From: Bacillus sp. A301a_S52
Lineage (GTDB): Bacteria > Bacillota > Bacilli > Bacillales > Salisediminibacteriaceae
Reading direction: 5' to 3'
DNA: 64,000 nt
NCBI GenBank assembly: GCA_024701455.1
Contig: JABXYP010000001.1
Span: 2,670,001 to 2,734,000, forward strand
The notes beneath the pieces were generated by a model. That model was given only the letters and a program-made list of their open reading frames with translations. It did not search any database and was not told the DNA's origin. A program made the position numbers and the translations under genes. Numbering within the stretch: position 1 is the first letter of the stretch; each line of letters starts with the position of its first letter. Shown here one piece after another: positions 1 to 9,260 of this stretch.

Positions 1-679
1 TGTTTTTCAATTCTTGTTTTTTCTCCAAATATTCTGTTGCGATAGATGCTTGCTCTTTTAGAGGTTCTACTTGGCCTTCCAACTCATGAATGATATCTTT
101 AACACGATTTAGATTATCTTGAGTATCTTCCAATTTCCGTTCCGATTTTTGTTTACGAGTTTTGTATTTCAACACACCTGCTGCTTCTTCAAATATCATT
201 CGTCTTTCTTCAGATTTACTGCTTAAGATTTCTTCCACTCGGCCTTGACCAATAATAGAAAAAGCTTCTTTACCTAAACCTGAATCCATAAACAACTCAA
301 CGATGTCTTTTAGCCTACACGGCTGCTTGTTAATTAAATATTCGCTGTCTCCTGAACGATAAACACGTCTAGTTACAGCTACTTCACTATAATCTATTGC
401 CAAATGCTGATCTTCATTATCTAAAATGAGCGAAATTTCCGCCATGTTTAACGGTACTCTGCTGTCACTTCCGGAAAAGATGACATCTTCCATTTTTGAC
501 CCGCGGAGGTTCCTCGCTGATTGTTCACCTAAGACCCAGCGAATAGCATCTGATATATTACTTTTACCACTGCCATTTGGACCTACAACTGCAGTTACCC
601 CACGAACGAAGTCAATTGACAACCGTTCGGCAAATGATTTAAATCCCACGAGTTCAAGCCTTTTCAGGAACAATGACAT
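1..679 (-). CDS. smc: Chromosome segregation ATPase SMC, N-terminal part (cut by window edge)
   Basis: Open reading frame running off the left edge of the window; the 226 residues seen are the N-terminal ATPase head and the beginning of the coiled coil of SMC, which compacts and segregates the chromosome together with ScpA/ScpB. The first residues MSLFLKRLELVGFKSFA and the Walker A motif GPNGSGKS (about residues 33-40) are typical of the family, as is the later GQGRVEEIL segment. From about residue 175 the sequence turns charged and heptad-like (coiled coil). The ATG at 679 is preceded by a GAGGTG ribosome binding site. In Bacillus smc lies directly downstream of rnc; here three other genes sit between them (two facing away), so the usual rnc-smc operon is broken. 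Confidence 0.97.
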   Translation of the reverse strand, partial: MSLFLKRLELVGFKSFAERLSIDFVRGVTAVVGPNGSGKSNISDAIRWVLGEQSARNLRGSKMEDVIFSGSDSRVPLNMAEISLILDNEDQHLAIDYSEVAVTRRVYRSGDSEYLINKQPCRLKDIVELFMDSGLGKEAFSIIGQGRVEEILSSKSEERRMIFEEAAGVLKYKTRKQKSERKLEDTQDNLNRVKDIIHELEGQVEPLKEQASIATEYLEKKQELKN

Positions 680-848
680 TCACCTCGAATTCACTAATAA
701 TACACGCTTCATGTTAATCAGACGTTAACTAATTCATTTTATCATAAACTATCTATGATATTAAACGGTCTTAAAGCCACATATGGTATTTTTTTGTGTG
801 CATGTTAAGATAGATATAGAACTTAATTTTTTAAAAGGAGTGTTCTTA

Positions 849-1079
849 TTGCCAACCAACGATAAAAACCGAGATGAATTAAATGTGATGATTGAAGATA
901 TTAAAACTAAATTACACATTGTTAATGGGGCGGCCATCAAACCCGAGCATTTCTCCTTAGACAAATTTGAGGATATTAAAGAAGTACACGCCATGGTCAT
1001 GAAAAAAAGCTCATTCAGTGTGAGTGAAATGGACGCTATTGTCTCTGAGTTAGGGACGATGAAAGATTTAAAAAGATAG
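849..1079 (+). CDS. DUF1128 / UPF0435 family protein
   Basis: Small soluble protein of 76 residues that I recognise as the DUF1128 (UPF0435, YfkK-like) family of Bacillales; its function is not known. The family signature is the segment with MVMKK, then SFSVSEMDAIVSELG near the C-terminus. An upstream ATG at 783 is in frame, but the TTG at 849 has a strong AAAGGAGTG ribosome binding site at 834-842 with normal spacing and gives the usual family length, so I choose TTG. It stands alone, divergent from smc and convergent with the HD-GYP gene, and is followed by a hairpin terminator. Confidence 0.85.
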   Translation: MPTNDKNRDELNVMIEDIKTKLHIVNGAAIKPEHFSLDKFEDIKEVHAMVMKKSSFSVSEMDAIVSELGTMKDLKR

Positions 1080-1135
1080 TAGACTAAGTTGAAAAGACTA
1101 AAGCCCTTTCTCACGTGTAAATCCTAAAATAAATA

Positions 1136-1180
1136 AGTGCCTCGTATAGGTCACAACATTAACCTTTGAGGCACTGATTT
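1136..1180. terminator. Hairpin terminator between convergent genes
   Basis: Inverted repeat AGTGCCTC (1136-1143) / GAGGCACT (1168-1175), extended inside by AGGT/ACCT and followed on the plus strand by GATTTT. It lies between the DUF1128 gene and the convergent HD-GYP gene and may serve both; T-runs are modest on both sides. Confidence 0.6.
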
Positions 1181-1228
1181 TACTCACAATTAACAATTTT
1201 TGTAGCATTTTTCTACTGTTAATAAATT

Positions 1229-2359
1229 TTATTTATAGTAAAAACGATTGACAAGCTTTCTTTCCTCTCCAGATATGGTCGTTTCTGTATCAACAATTGT
1301 CACGGCCAACTCTTTATTCAAATCGACATAGTATGGCTTCACAACTTTCTCATGATTTTCCTCAATAATCCTAATAACAGGACGCTCACTATTGATTTTA
1401 TTTTGTTGTACAACAAGTGCTTTACGCCCATCGTTTAAAATAACGGTCAACCCCACTGGATAAATGGCAATGGTTTTTCGAAATGCACGAATGATTGACA
1501 AATCAAATTGTGTTTCTGCGCCTGTAAAAAGTAATTCCATCGCCTCATGCGGCAATATAGCTTTTGAGTAAACTCGGTTAGACGTCACGGCTCCAAAAAC
1601 ATCTGCGACTGCGATAATTTTAGCGTAAGGGTGTATATCGTTTCCTTTAATACCACGAGGGTAACCTTTCCCATCAATTCTTTCATGATGCTGATAAGCA
1701 CAGTGTGCAGAAACCATAGATAATTCATGGCATTTCCTTAAAATTTCAAACCCATACTCTGGATGCTTTTTCATTTCAATCATTTCTTCATCTGTGAGTT
1801 TATCAGGTTTTTGTAAGATGGAGGTTGCTACCTCTGTTTTACCAATATCGTGTAAGAGTGCACCTACACCAACCGTCATTTGTTCTTCTGGTGAAAGCTT
1901 CAGTTCCCGAGCCATCGCAAGAGAGTATATCGCCACATTTAACGAGTGAAAAAAGGTATATCGATCATGTCCAATTGTGTCAGTTAACAGTGAAATTGCT
2001 TCATCATTTTCACGAGCATCTTTAAGAATATTTGTTACTGTTTGTTTGAAGTTTCCGCCTAGTCTATCTAATATAAACGACTTCGATATGTTACCAGCCT
2101 CTGCTAAAGCACCAAAAGCATGCTTAATTTCATGAATAGCATTCGCCTTCGTCTCTTCTGACACTGCATTGACAGGTTCAATACCTTCTGACTCTTCATC
2201 CTCAATATAGACAAACGTTATTTTTAATTTTTTTAGCCTATTAATCATTCGTTCAGACAGGCTTACACCTTCTTGAACAAGAACCTGGCCCTGGTCATTT
2301 GTTACCGTTTTACCTATTTTCACACCTGGGTTTACAGAATGTAATGAGACAATTCTCAT
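1229..2359 (-). CDS. HD-GYP domain protein, probable cyclic-di-GMP phosphodiesterase
   Basis: 376 residues. A leader region (1-110) precedes an HD-GYP domain with the metal-binding HD pair at 170-171 (LLHDIGKTE) and the defining HHERIDGKGYP segment at 224-234, plus ADVFGAVTS at about 252. These match HD-GYP enzymes that hydrolyse cyclic-di-GMP, usually to pGpG or GMP. The N-terminal 60 residues resemble the segment often found ahead of HD-GYP domains (VSLHSVNPGVKIGKTV), with no receiver domain and no membrane segment. The ATG at 2359 has a good GGAGGAG site. It is a single gene between divergent kapB and convergent DUF1128. This class is not part of the B. subtilis smc-rnc region, so it is a lineage-specific insertion. 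Activity is inferred from the motifs. Confidence 0.85.
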   Translation of the reverse strand: MRIVSLHSVNPGVKIGKTVTNDQGQVLVQEGVSLSERMINRLKKLKITFVYIEDEESEGIEPVNAVSEETKANAIHEIKHAFGALAEAGNISKSFILDRLGGNFKQTVTNILKDARENDEAISLLTDTIGHDRYTFFHSLNVAIYSLAMARELKLSPEEQMTVGVGALLHDIGKTEVATSILQKPDKLTDEEMIEMKKHPEYGFEILRKCHELSMVSAHCAYQHHERIDGKGYPRGIKGNDIHPYAKIIAVADVFGAVTSNRVYSKAILPHEAMELLFTGAETQFDLSIIRAFRKTIAIYPVGLTVILNDGRKALVVQQNKINSERPVIRIIEENHEKVVKPYYVDLNKELAVTIVDTETTISGEERKLVNRFYYK

Positions 2360-2578
2360 AGTTCTCCTCCTGGTTCTTTTAAATCAAACTATTGACTTAA
2401 TCAAATGTTTTATTACATTTTATCAATAATGACGACATTTGAATACAAAACATTGAAAAAGACTTATAAAAGTCCCATGTCTTTAGGCCTCCATTAAAAA
2501 TAAATGGGTAATATGTTAATATTATATTGATTTGTATCACTTATCATTAAATCATAAGGTTAATTTAGGAGGGGTTAG

Positions 2579-2992
2579 ATGGACGTGCATCCAAAAGAAA
2601 AAGATATAGTGACAGTTACTTATAAAACAGGCAGATATATTGGAGAAATCGTCAGCAAGAGCCCAAAAGGTACACATGCTATCGTGATGATTCTTGCCAT
2701 CGTAAAACATCCAGTCCAAGGTGATTTACATCAACCTGGCGAAACGAATGTACCGCTTTTTCACGAGCGAAAAGCGTTAAGTTTTAAAGAAAAGGCAAAC
2801 ATTCCTCTCTCTCACGTGAAACTTTATAAAGGGGACATTCCGGAGTACTCCATATCACTATTAGAAGCTTTAACTATACAAAAAAATGAACTTAAAAACG
2901 AAAACAGTAATTGGGCATCAAAATCTCTTGAATCGCTTCATAAACTGGAAAAGGAAACATACAAATTAAATTTAGAAGACGATTACCAATAA
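2579..2992 (+). CDS. kapB: Kinase-associated protein B (KapB)
   Basis: 137 residues. The segment HPVQGDLHQPGETNVPLFHERKAL and the later DIPEYSISLLEAL match KapB, first described in B. subtilis as needed for KinB-dependent phosphorylation of Spo0F in the sporulation phosphorelay. Although called a lipoprotein in the literature, this copy begins MDVHPKEK, has no signal peptide and no cysteine, so it cannot be a lipoprotein and is probably cytoplasmic. The ATG has an AGGAGGGG site a few bases upstream. No kinB is adjacent. It faces away from the HD-GYP gene and converges with the quinone reductase gene, with which it shares a terminator. Confidence 0.85.
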   Translation: MDVHPKEKDIVTVTYKTGRYIGEIVSKSPKGTHAIVMILAIVKHPVQGDLHQPGETNVPLFHERKALSFKEKANIPLSHVKLYKGDIPEYSISLLEALTIQKNELKNENSNWASKSLESLHKLEKETYKLNLEDDYQ

Positions 2993-3046
2993 AAGGAAGA
3001 GGTTGTGTCCCACATGCTGACGCATGACGGGGTCTCAACCTCTTCC
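2988..3046 (-). terminator. Terminator of the quinone reductase gene
   Basis: Perfect 11-bp inverted repeat GGAAGAGGTTG (2995-3005) / CAACCTCTTCC (3036-3046). On the minus strand the hairpin is followed by TTTTATT. It begins at the kapB stop codon, so it may also end kapB transcripts, although no T-run follows on the plus strand. Confidence 0.75.
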
Positions 3047-3061
3047 TGGACTCTATGGCGT

Positions 3062-4045
3062 TTAAGGGATTAGAATTAATTTTCCTTGTGTTTTTCTATT
3101 TTGCATATCTGCATGAAGTTGCGAGGCATCTTCGATGGAGTAAGTTTTTCCAATAATCGTTTTTAACTTGCCTTCAGCAGCAAGACCTAAGATTTTTTGT
3201 AAGCTTTCTTGATACAATGCTGGTTTCTCCATCATGGCAGGTAAAAAGAACCCTGTAACCGTTTTGTTTTTTTCCATCAGGTCCACTGGATTCAAGACTG
3301 GGGTCTCCCCACTGGCAACACCATATATAATAAGGCGGCCAAATGGAGCAAGACATTGTACAGAACGTTGAAAAATATCGCCTCCAGCCATTTCAAGTAC
3401 AACATCTACGCCACGCCCATCTGTTATATCAAGTATGTGTTGGTCCCATTTATCTTGAGTGTAATCAATAACCTCATCTGCCCCTAACTGTTTAGCTAAT
3501 TGGCGCTTACTCTTCGTACTAGCTGTGGCAAGAACTTGTTCCGCTCCAAACAATTTGGCCAGTTGGACAGCAAGACTTCCAACTCCACCACCCGCTGCAT
3601 GGATAAGAATAGACTCTCCTTCTTGTAAACGCCCCATCGTTGTTATAATGTGGTAGGCGCTGAGAGCTTGTAGGGGGAGAGCAACCGCATGATACGCATC
3701 TAATGTATCTGGCTTTCGGATAAGACTCGCTTCATCGGCTACTACAAAATCCGCATAAGCACCTGCACTTACTAGAGCTACGACAGTATCACCTTTAGCC
3801 ACAGTTGTCACTGCCTCCCCCACGTCATTTACCTCTCCCACTACTTCAGATCCTGGAATAAAAGGTAAAGGGGTAGGCAGCACATAATTCCCTTCTCTCC
3901 TCATGGTATCCGCATAATTTACACCGATGGCTTTAGTTTTAATAAGTACTTGATGGTCTTTTACTTTTGGGCGCGATAAATTGACCAGTTCCAATACTTC
4001 AGGACCGCCAAATGATTTAAATTGTATCGCTCGCACATCAATCAA
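3062..4045 (-). CDS. NAD(P)H:quinone oxidoreductase-like medium-chain dehydrogenase
   Basis: 327 residues, full length for the zinc-independent quinone oxidoreductase branch of the medium-chain dehydrogenases. The N-terminal GroES-like fold contains GVNYADTMRREG and PFIPGSEVVGEV; the Rossmann fold has the nucleotide-binding AGGGVGS at 151-157. The catalytic and structural zinc cysteines of alcohol dehydrogenases are absent. It probably reduces quinones or unsaturated carbonyls with NADPH; the substrate cannot be told from sequence. It is a single gene with an ATG at 4045 and a downstream terminator shared with kapB. Confidence 0.8.
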   Translation of the reverse strand: MIDVRAIQFKSFGGPEVLELVNLSRPKVKDHQVLIKTKAIGVNYADTMRREGNYVLPTPLPFIPGSEVVGEVNDVGEAVTTVAKGDTVVALVSAGAYADFVVADEASLIRKPDTLDAYHAVALPLQALSAYHIITTMGRLQEGESILIHAAGGGVGSLAVQLAKLFGAEQVLATASTKSKRQLAKQLGADEVIDYTQDKWDQHILDITDGRGVDVVLEMAGGDIFQRSVQCLAPFGRLIIYGVASGETPVLNPVDLMEKNKTVTGFFLPAMMEKPALYQESLQKILGLAAEGKLKTIIGKTYSIEDASQLHADMQNRKTQGKLILIP

Positions 4046-4081
4046 CTCCTATTCCCCGTTATAAACTTACGTTTCGTTTTA

Positions 4082-4230
4082 ATTTATCACAGATAACCGT
4101 CCGTAAAACTCCCGCCTCAAAATAGAGAGGGGAGCTAACTCTATTTAGGCGGGAGATAACGGACGCTAATGTCCTGATTCACTCAACTACCAATCAGTGG
4201 GAGAAGTACGAAAACTCCCACTGATTGAAG
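4082..4230 (+). repeat. Dispersed hairpin element, copy 1
   Basis: Non-coding element in the 367-bp gap between the quinone reductase gene and rnc. It begins with a TTTATCACAGATAA-type block, then a long imperfect hairpin (CGTCCGT 4098-4104 / ACGGACG 4159-4165; CTCCCGCCT 4109-4117 / AGGCGGGAG 4147-4155; AAATAGAG 4120-4127 / CTCTATTT 4139-4146), then a 13-bp perfect hairpin CAATCAGTGGGAG 4191-4203 / CTCCCACTGATTG 4215-4227. A shorter relative occurs in opposite orientation at 33876-33942, sharing the block, the second hairpin and its loop. The rest of the gap up to the rnc terminator holds nothing else I recognise. Confidence 0.7.
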
Positions 4231-4323
4231 GTTCGTTTTATATTTACCCACTCGTGTACTCATTCCCTAATAATACCAAATAAAACCAACCTTTCTAAAA
4301 AATCTTTTTTTAGAAAGGTAAAC

Positions 4324-4393
4324 ACAAAAAAAAGGATATACCAGCTCTCAGAACAACATTAAACTTGTTGCTTAAGAACTGGTATATCCTTTT
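4324..4393 (-). terminator. rnc terminator
   Basis: Inverted repeat AAAGGATATACCAG (4331-4344) / CTGGTATATCCTTT (4379-4392), followed on the minus strand by a run of eight T. It lies just downstream of the rnc stop codon. Confidence 0.85.
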
Positions 4394-4412
4394 CCAGTGA
4401 TACATACCGTCG

Positions 4413-5177
4413 CTATTTCGAATTTAGTTTCTCAAGTGCTTTTTGAGCAGCCATTTGTTCAGCTTCTTTTTTAGATTTACCTGCACCTTTTCCTAATTGT
4501 TGTTTATCAAGTGTAACTTCTGATACAAACTCACGTGCATGTGCAGGGCCTTTTTCTTCAATGATCTTATAATGCACTTGCCCTTGGTTTTCTCGCTGAA
4601 TTAATTCTTGTAGCTGACTCTTAAAGTCCATCATATGAGAAAAAGCACCATTATGAATCTTCGGATAGACATATTCTTTTAAAAAGCTATAAACAGCTTC
4701 TAAACCTGAATCAAGATAAAGTGCGCCAATAAACGCTTCAAACACATCAGCAAGTAGTGCAGGACGTTTACGACCTCCTGTCATCTCTTCTCCCTTTCCT
4801 AAAAGAACGTAGTCGCCAAATGTCAATTCATCTGCAATCTTTGCTAAGGACGGCTCACATACGATCGCAGCTCTGAGTTTGGTCATCTCACCTTCACTCA
4901 TATGATCAAATAGTTTAAACAAATATTGAGAGATGGCCAATTCCAAAACTGCATCGCCTAAAAACTCCAGCCGTTCGTTATCGTCATGTGGGCGAATACG
5001 ATGTTCGTTTACGTAGGATGAATGGGTAAACGCTTGAATAAATAAATCTTCATTTTTAAATTCCACATGAATAGATGTTAAAAACTGACGATATTTCGTT
5101 TTTTTAGCTGCAGTCATTTGCATTTTTTTAGGCTGGCGTTTCATTCCCCTTCTGGTGATCTTTCTTGACTGTTGCAT
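4413..5177 (-). CDS. rnc: Ribonuclease III
   Basis: Double-stranded-RNA endonuclease that processes rRNA precursors and some mRNAs. With the start chosen here it has 254 residues. The signature [13 protein letters not shown] is at about 67-79, the second acidic metal-binding segment [13 protein letters not shown] at 141-153, and the C-terminal 70 residues ([10 protein letters not shown] to the end) are the dsRNA-binding domain with [16 protein letters not shown]. Three in-frame starts are possible (TTG 5201, ATG 5189, ATG 5177); only 5177 has a suitable site (GGGGG, spacing 6). The first 30 residues are strongly basic. It is followed by its own terminator and has lost the neighbouring smc seen in B. 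subtilis. Confidence 0.95.
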   Translation of the reverse strand: MQQSRKITRRGMKRQPKKMQMTAAKKTKYRQFLTSIHVEFKNEDLFIQAFTHSSYVNEHRIRPHDDNERLEFLGDAVLELAISQYLFKLFDHMSEGEMTKLRAAIVCEPSLAKIADELTFGDYVLLGKGEEMTGGRKRPALLADVFEAFIGALYLDSGLEAVYSFLKEYVYPKIHNGAFSHMMDFKSQLQELIQRENQGQVHYKIIEEKGPAHAREFVSEVTLDKQQLGKGAGKSKKEAEQMAAQKALEKLNSK

Positions 5178-5502
5178 GAGAACCCCCATATTTTGTCTCA
5201 ATTAGGTATTAAGCCTAATCCTTTTTTGAAATTATTCCCTCACCTAGATAGGCTACAATTTTTATGTAAAGTAAAATACGAGTGCTGAAAAGGTTAAGTC
5301 GTCATTTATCTCTCAACAACACGGTGTCATTTCATATCTATGATTTAAAAAGGCCTTAGCTCAGTCATTGCCTATTTTAATGAGGTGTTACCAACGATAG
5401 AAAACTAGCTGATCGGTTAGCTTTATGACGTCAATACCGTAAGATATGAGTCCTACGCTCGCCTATTAAGTGACAGCTATTACATGGTTAACTGACTGTT
5501 AG
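5178..5502. other. Non-coding gap between rnc and acpP
   Basis: About 325 bases upstream of rnc with no convincing gene. On the minus strand a weak promoter-like pair TTGTAG (5253-5258), 16-base spacer, AATAAT (5231-5236) could start rnc. I see no structured RNA or repeat of note in the remainder; the acpP terminator follows at 5503. Confidence 0.4.
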
Positions 5503-5551
5503 AAAAACGTGGCTTTCCGCCAAGTTTTCCTGGCGAAAGCCTAACGTTTTT
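5503..5551 (-). terminator. acpP terminator
   Basis: Long hairpin with arms AAAAACGTGGCTTTCCGCC (from 5503) and TGGCGAAAGCCTAACGTTTTT (to 5551), one or two mismatches, ending in T-runs. It lies 6 bases after the acpP stop and ends the fapR-acpP cluster. Confidence 0.85.
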
Positions 5552-5556
5552 ATAGA

Positions 5557-5790
5557 TTATTGATGACGCTCTATGTATTCAATCACGTCACCGACTGTTG
5601 CAATTTTCTCCGCATCTTCGTCTGAAATTTCAAGATCAAACTCATCTTCGAGTTCCATCACTAATTCGACGACGTCTAATGAGTCAGCTCCAAGGTCATC
5701 CTTGAAAGTCGCTTCTTTTTTCACTTCTGATTCATCGACCCCGAGGCGTTCGGAAACGATTTTTGCAATTCTTTCTTGTACCGCTGCCAT
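5557..5790 (-). CDS. acpP: Acyl carrier protein
   Basis: 77-residue acidic protein that carries acyl chains as thioesters during fatty acid and lipid synthesis. The phosphopantetheine attachment serine is Ser37 in [11 protein letters not shown]. Length and sequence are typical of Bacillus AcpP. The ATG at 5790 has a strong GAGGAGGTG site. It is the last gene of the fapR-plsX-fabD-fabG-acpP cluster, 113 bases after fabG, and has a likely promoter of its own. Confidence 0.98.
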   Translation of the reverse strand: MAAVQERIAKIVSERLGVDESEVKKEATFKDDLGADSLDVVELVMELEDEFDLEISDEDAEKIATVGDVIEYIERHQ

Positions 5791-5811
5791 TTACTTCACC
5801 TCCTCTCAGTC

Positions 5812-5840
5812 ATTATAGGATAAAGCTGTTTAAAATACCA
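5812..5840 (-). promoter_or_regulatory. Possible acpP promoter
   Basis: On the minus strand a perfect TATAAT (5812-5817) lies about 22 bases upstream of the acpP ATG; 17 bases farther up is a poor -35 (TGGTAT, 5835-5840). Separate transcription of acpP is known in B. subtilis, which fits, but the -35 is weak. Confidence 0.45.
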
Positions 5841-5903
5841 GTTAGATTTTATACCATTTACGACTAGATTTTCACACACGTTAGTATGTGGTTTATCTCA
5901 TTT

Positions 5904-6644
5904 TTATGGCATGACCATTCCGCCATCAACGTGCAATGTTTGGCCCGTCATGTAAGCAGACGCCTCGCTCGCTAGAAAGACGACTACACGTGCTACGTCC
6001 TCAGGTTTCCCTAACTCAGCTAGAGGAATTTGGTTAAGTAATGCTTTTTTTGTCTCTTCTGGTAATTCATCCGTCATTTCGGTTTCAATAAAGCCTGGGG
6101 CTACAGTATTCACACGGATATTTCGATTAGCTAGCTCTCTCGCTAAAGATTTTGTTAATCCGATGACACCAGCTTTACTAGCTACATAATTAGCTTGCCC
6201 TGCATTTCCTAAGACACCAACAACAGAGGAAATATTAATAATTCGTCCGTAGCGTTGTTTCATCATAGGCCTTGTAACAGCCTTAGAACAGTTAAATACA
6301 CCTTTTAAATTCGTGTTAATCACTGCGTCAAAATCTTCTTCTTTCATACGCATTATTAATGTATCTCGTGTTATCCCAGCATTATTTACTAAAATATCAA
6401 TAGACCCGAAAGTCTTTATGACTGTCTCTATCATCTGTTTAACACTATCAGCATCCGCTACATCTGCTTGCACAGCCAATGCTTTTACACCTAGCTGACG
6501 ACATTGTTCAGCTACTGCTTCTGCTTTTTCTTGATTGCCCGAAAAATTTACGGCTACGTTAACCCCTTGTTCAGCAAGTTCTAAACAAATAGCTTTTCCA
6601 ATTCCTCTAGAGCCACCTGTTACAAGCGCATGTTGTCCTCTCAT
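5904..6644 (-). CDS. fabG: 3-oxoacyl-[acyl carrier protein] reductase
   Basis: NADPH-dependent reductase of fatty acid elongation, a short-chain dehydrogenase of 246 residues. It has the cofactor motif TGGSRGIG (9-16), NNAG at 87-90, catalytic Ser (139/140 in INISS), Tyr153 and Lys157 in YVASK, and ends HVDGGMVMP as FabG does. It starts 5 bases after fabD on the same strand, so the two are translated from one message. Confidence 0.97.
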   Translation of the reverse strand: MRGQHALVTGGSRGIGKAICLELAEQGVNVAVNFSGNQEKAEAVAEQCRQLGVKALAVQADVADADSVKQMIETVIKTFGSIDILVNNAGITRDTLIMRMKEEDFDAVINTNLKGVFNCSKAVTRPMMKQRYGRIINISSVVGVLGNAGQANYVASKAGVIGLTKSLARELANRNIRVNTVAPGFIETEMTDELPEETKKALLNQIPLAELGKPEDVARVVVFLASEASAYMTGQTLHVDGGMVMP

Positions 6645-6649
6645 TATCC

Positions 6650-7597
6650 TCAGTCTCCATTCTCATCTAATGTTGATATGGCTTTATCAAGTGATGCTTG
6701 ATCATAAACAGGCAACACTGTTAAACGTCTTGATATTTTTTTAACTAGACCACTTAATACTTTTCCTGGTCCTGCTTCAATGAACGTGTCCACACCCTGA
6801 TCAACAAGGTATTTAATCGTATCTTCCCACATAACAGGTGAATAAATCTGCTCAACAAGTGCAGTAGGTATCTCGTCTGCAGAGAGATAAGGCTTTGCTG
6901 TAACATTACTAATGACTGGAACGAGTGGCTTTTCAAACGTTATATTATCTAGTACGGTAGCCATTTTCCCAGCGGCAGGCTTCATTAATTCAGAATGGAA
7001 AGGGCCACTCACCGAAAGCACCATCGCTCTTTTAGCTCCCGCCTCTTTCGCCAATGTCACTGCCCGTTCTACACCTTCTGTCGTACCAGAGATCACAATT
7101 TGTCCTGGGCAATTAAAGTTAGCTGCCTGAACTTGTCCACCTTCCAAAGTAGCTTGTGAGACAACTTCTTTCAGCGCTTCTCGCTCCAACCCTAAAATTG
7201 CCGCCATTGTACCTTTACCAGCTGGTACTGCTTCTTCCATGAGTTGACCTCGTTGTCTAACAGCTTGAACAGCTTCTTTGAAATTTATAGTTCCAGTAGC
7301 AGTAAGTGCTGAGTATTCACCCAGACTATGTCCTGCTGCATAATCTGCTGCCACCCCTTTTCCTTTAAGAATCTCCCAGATGGCTATGCTTGTAGTTAAT
7401 AACGCTGGCTGTGTATTTTCAGTTCGTTTAAGTTCATCTTCGTTGCCATTAAAAATAAGATCAGAAAAATTCTCTCCCAGCGCTTCATCAGCCTCGGTAA
7501 AAATAGCTTGGCATTCGGTAAATGCTTCTGCAAGCTCTTTCCCCATCCCAACATGCTGAGCTCCTTGGCCTGGAAATAATAAGGCTACTTTTGTCAT
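6650..7597 (-). CDS. fabD: Malonyl-CoA:ACP transacylase
   Basis: Transfers malonyl from CoA to acyl carrier protein, giving the extender unit for fatty acid synthesis. 315 residues, usual length. GQGAQ at 10-14, the nucleophile Ser91 in [10 protein letters not shown], and His201 in SGPFHSELM form the expected active site. Its ATG overlaps the plsX stop by one base (TAATG), which suggests translational coupling. Confidence 0.97.
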   Translation of the reverse strand: MTKVALLFPGQGAQHVGMGKELAEAFTECQAIFTEADEALGENFSDLIFNGNEDELKRTENTQPALLTTSIAIWEILKGKGVAADYAAGHSLGEYSALTATGTINFKEAVQAVRQRGQLMEEAVPAGKGTMAAILGLEREALKEVVSQATLEGGQVQAANFNCPGQIVISGTTEGVERAVTLAKEAGAKRAMVLSVSGPFHSELMKPAAGKMATVLDNITFEKPLVPVISNVTAKPYLSADEIPTALVEQIYSPVMWEDTIKYLVDQGVDTFIEAGPGKVLSGLVKKISRRLTVLPVYDQASLDKAISTLDENGD

Positions 7598-8601
7598 TAA
7601 TACTCTTCCTCCTGTGCCGGCATTAGTTCAACTGCTTTTTTTATTGTCTCAGTGACATTTTGCTCATACATTGTTTTTGCTTGCTTGACCGCGCTAAAAA
7701 AAGCTTGTTCATCTGAAGACCCATGAGCCTTTATGACAGGTGCTTGCAAGCCGAATAAACCTGCACCACCATATTCTGAATAGTCCATTTTCTCTTTAAC
7801 TTTTTTAAACGATGGCTTCAATACCCCTGCTGCAAGCTTATTTTTCAATGACGATGTTAGTTCATCCTTTAGGATTGAAAAAAGAGAAAGTGCTGTGCCT
7901 TCAATGGATTTTAATACAAGGTTGCCGGAGAAGCCATCACAAATCACCACGTCGGCTGCACCATCAAGCAGTTCCCTTGCTTCCACATTTCCTACAAAAT
8001 TGAGGGAGCTTTCACTGAGCCGTGCAAACACGTGCTTCGTTAAATCGGTTCCTTTTCCTGCTTCCGATCCCACATTTAACAATCCAATCCGAGGATTGTC
8101 TATTCCCCGTACTTTTTTCATATACACATCACCCATATACGCGTACTGAATAAGGTGCGATGGTTTTGCATCCATATTAGCTCCCACATCAAGGAGCAGA
8201 AAACCATCTCCATTTTTCGTCGGTAACATCGGTGAAAGTGCAGGACGCTCAATCCCTTTCATGCGCCCTACTACAAGTAAGCCTGCAGTCATTAGCGCAC
8301 CAGTATTTCCTGCAGAAATAGCGGCGTCTGCTCGATCTTCTTTGACTTGCTGAACCGTTAAAACTAAAGACGAATTTTTTTTACGTCGAACAGCCCTTAC
8401 CGGTGAATCCTCCCCCGTTATAACCTCATCTGTGTGTATAATATTTACTCTCTCGTTTTTCTTCAAAATTGGTGTTATTTTCTCTTTATCACCAACGAGA
8501 GTAATATGTAAATCTTCATATATTTCAAGAGCTTTCTCACAGCCTTTAACAATACTTTCTGGGGCGTGATCTCCGCCCATCGCATCAACTGCCAGCCTCA
8601 T
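7597..8601 (-). CDS. plsX: Phosphate acyltransferase PlsX
   Basis: Converts acyl-ACP to acyl-phosphate, the first step of phosphatidate synthesis in Gram-positive bacteria (followed by PlsY). 334 residues beginning [20 protein letters not shown], the typical start; also [10 protein letters not shown] and [24 protein letters not shown]. It begins two bases after the fapR stop and overlaps fabD by one base, the standard fapR-plsX-fabD order of Bacillus. Confidence 0.97.
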   Translation of the reverse strand: MRLAVDAMGGDHAPESIVKGCEKALEIYEDLHITLVGDKEKITPILKKNERVNIIHTDEVITGEDSPVRAVRRKKNSSLVLTVQQVKEDRADAAISAGNTGALMTAGLLVVGRMKGIERPALSPMLPTKNGDGFLLLDVGANMDAKPSHLIQYAYMGDVYMKKVRGIDNPRIGLLNVGSEAGKGTDLTKHVFARLSESSLNFVGNVEARELLDGAADVVICDGFSGNLVLKSIEGTALSLFSILKDELTSSLKNKLAAGVLKPSFKKVKEKMDYSEYGGAGLFGLQAPVIKAHGSSDEQAFFSAVKQAKTMYEQNVTETIKKAVELMPAQEEEY

Positions 8602-8603
8602 GG

Positions 8604-9176
8604 TTATGTTTCCCTCCCTGTGGATAGTTCTTCCCGGAACATGGAGAAGCTGCCTTTAAAAACAAGCTCCTGATCCACATAACTCTTCACTTCTACGAGT
8701 GTTCTGTTATTTTTATTACCAATCACTTTTGCCTTGGCTACAACACGTTGCCCGCTTTTCACCTGGCTTTTAAAAGAGACGTCTGCGTTAGCTGTTAAAG
8801 CAAGGTCATCGTCAATAACTGCAACAGCTAACGAGTTAGCTTGAGCAAATAAATGATGGCCTCTCGCGATACCGGTTCGTGAAAATACATATTCTTCTTT
8901 AATATCTAGAATAGAAATGGCATGGTCATCAAGCTCTAGATCCACCACTTCTCCAATCACTTCTTCGATCGGTAACGCTTTGACGGTATCGTATTGTTGC
9001 TTTGCCACATCTTTAATACGCTCTCTCACTTCTGGAATATTTAATTCCAGTCTATCAAGACGAATTGTTTGAACACTCACATTGAACTCAGCAGCGAGTG
9101 CATCATCCGTAATGAATGGATTGTCCTCTATTTTTTCTTTAAGCATTGGCTGGCGTTTTCTTTTAGACAGTTTCAT
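8604..9176 (-). CDS. fapR: Fatty acid biosynthesis repressor FapR
   Basis: Transcriptional repressor of fatty acid and phospholipid genes that is released from DNA by malonyl-CoA. 190 residues: an N-terminal winged helix-turn-helix (about 5-60, with [35 protein letters not shown]) and a C-terminal hot-dog fold that binds malonyl-CoA (GRGHHLF-like segment [19 protein letters not shown]). First gene of its operon; the upstream region carries a match to its own operator, consistent with autoregulation. Confidence 0.96.
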   Translation of the reverse strand: MKLSKRKRQPMLKEKIEDNPFITDDALAAEFNVSVQTIRLDRLELNIPEVRERIKDVAKQQYDTVKALPIEEVIGEVVDLELDDHAISILDIKEEYVFSRTGIARGHHLFAQANSLAVAVIDDDLALTANADVSFKSQVKSGQRVVAKAKVIGNKNNRTLVEVKSYVDQELVFKGSFSMFREELSTGRET

Positions 9177-9198
9177 TTTTTATCACATCCACACTCAT

Positions 9199-9247
9199 AT
9201 GACTAGGTACTAAAGGTAGTATATAACTGATCAGTGTTACATTTCAA
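9199..9247 (-). promoter_or_regulatory. fapR operon promoter with FapR operator
   Basis: On the minus strand: -35 TTGAAA (9242-9247), 18-base spacer, -10 TATACT (9218-9223), followed at once by TTTAGTACCTAGTCAT (9199-9214), which resembles the known FapR box (TTAGTACCTAG-type half-palindrome). The operator would cover the transcription start, as in B. subtilis. Confidence 0.8.
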
Positions 9248-9260
9248 CCGAAAGTTCATT

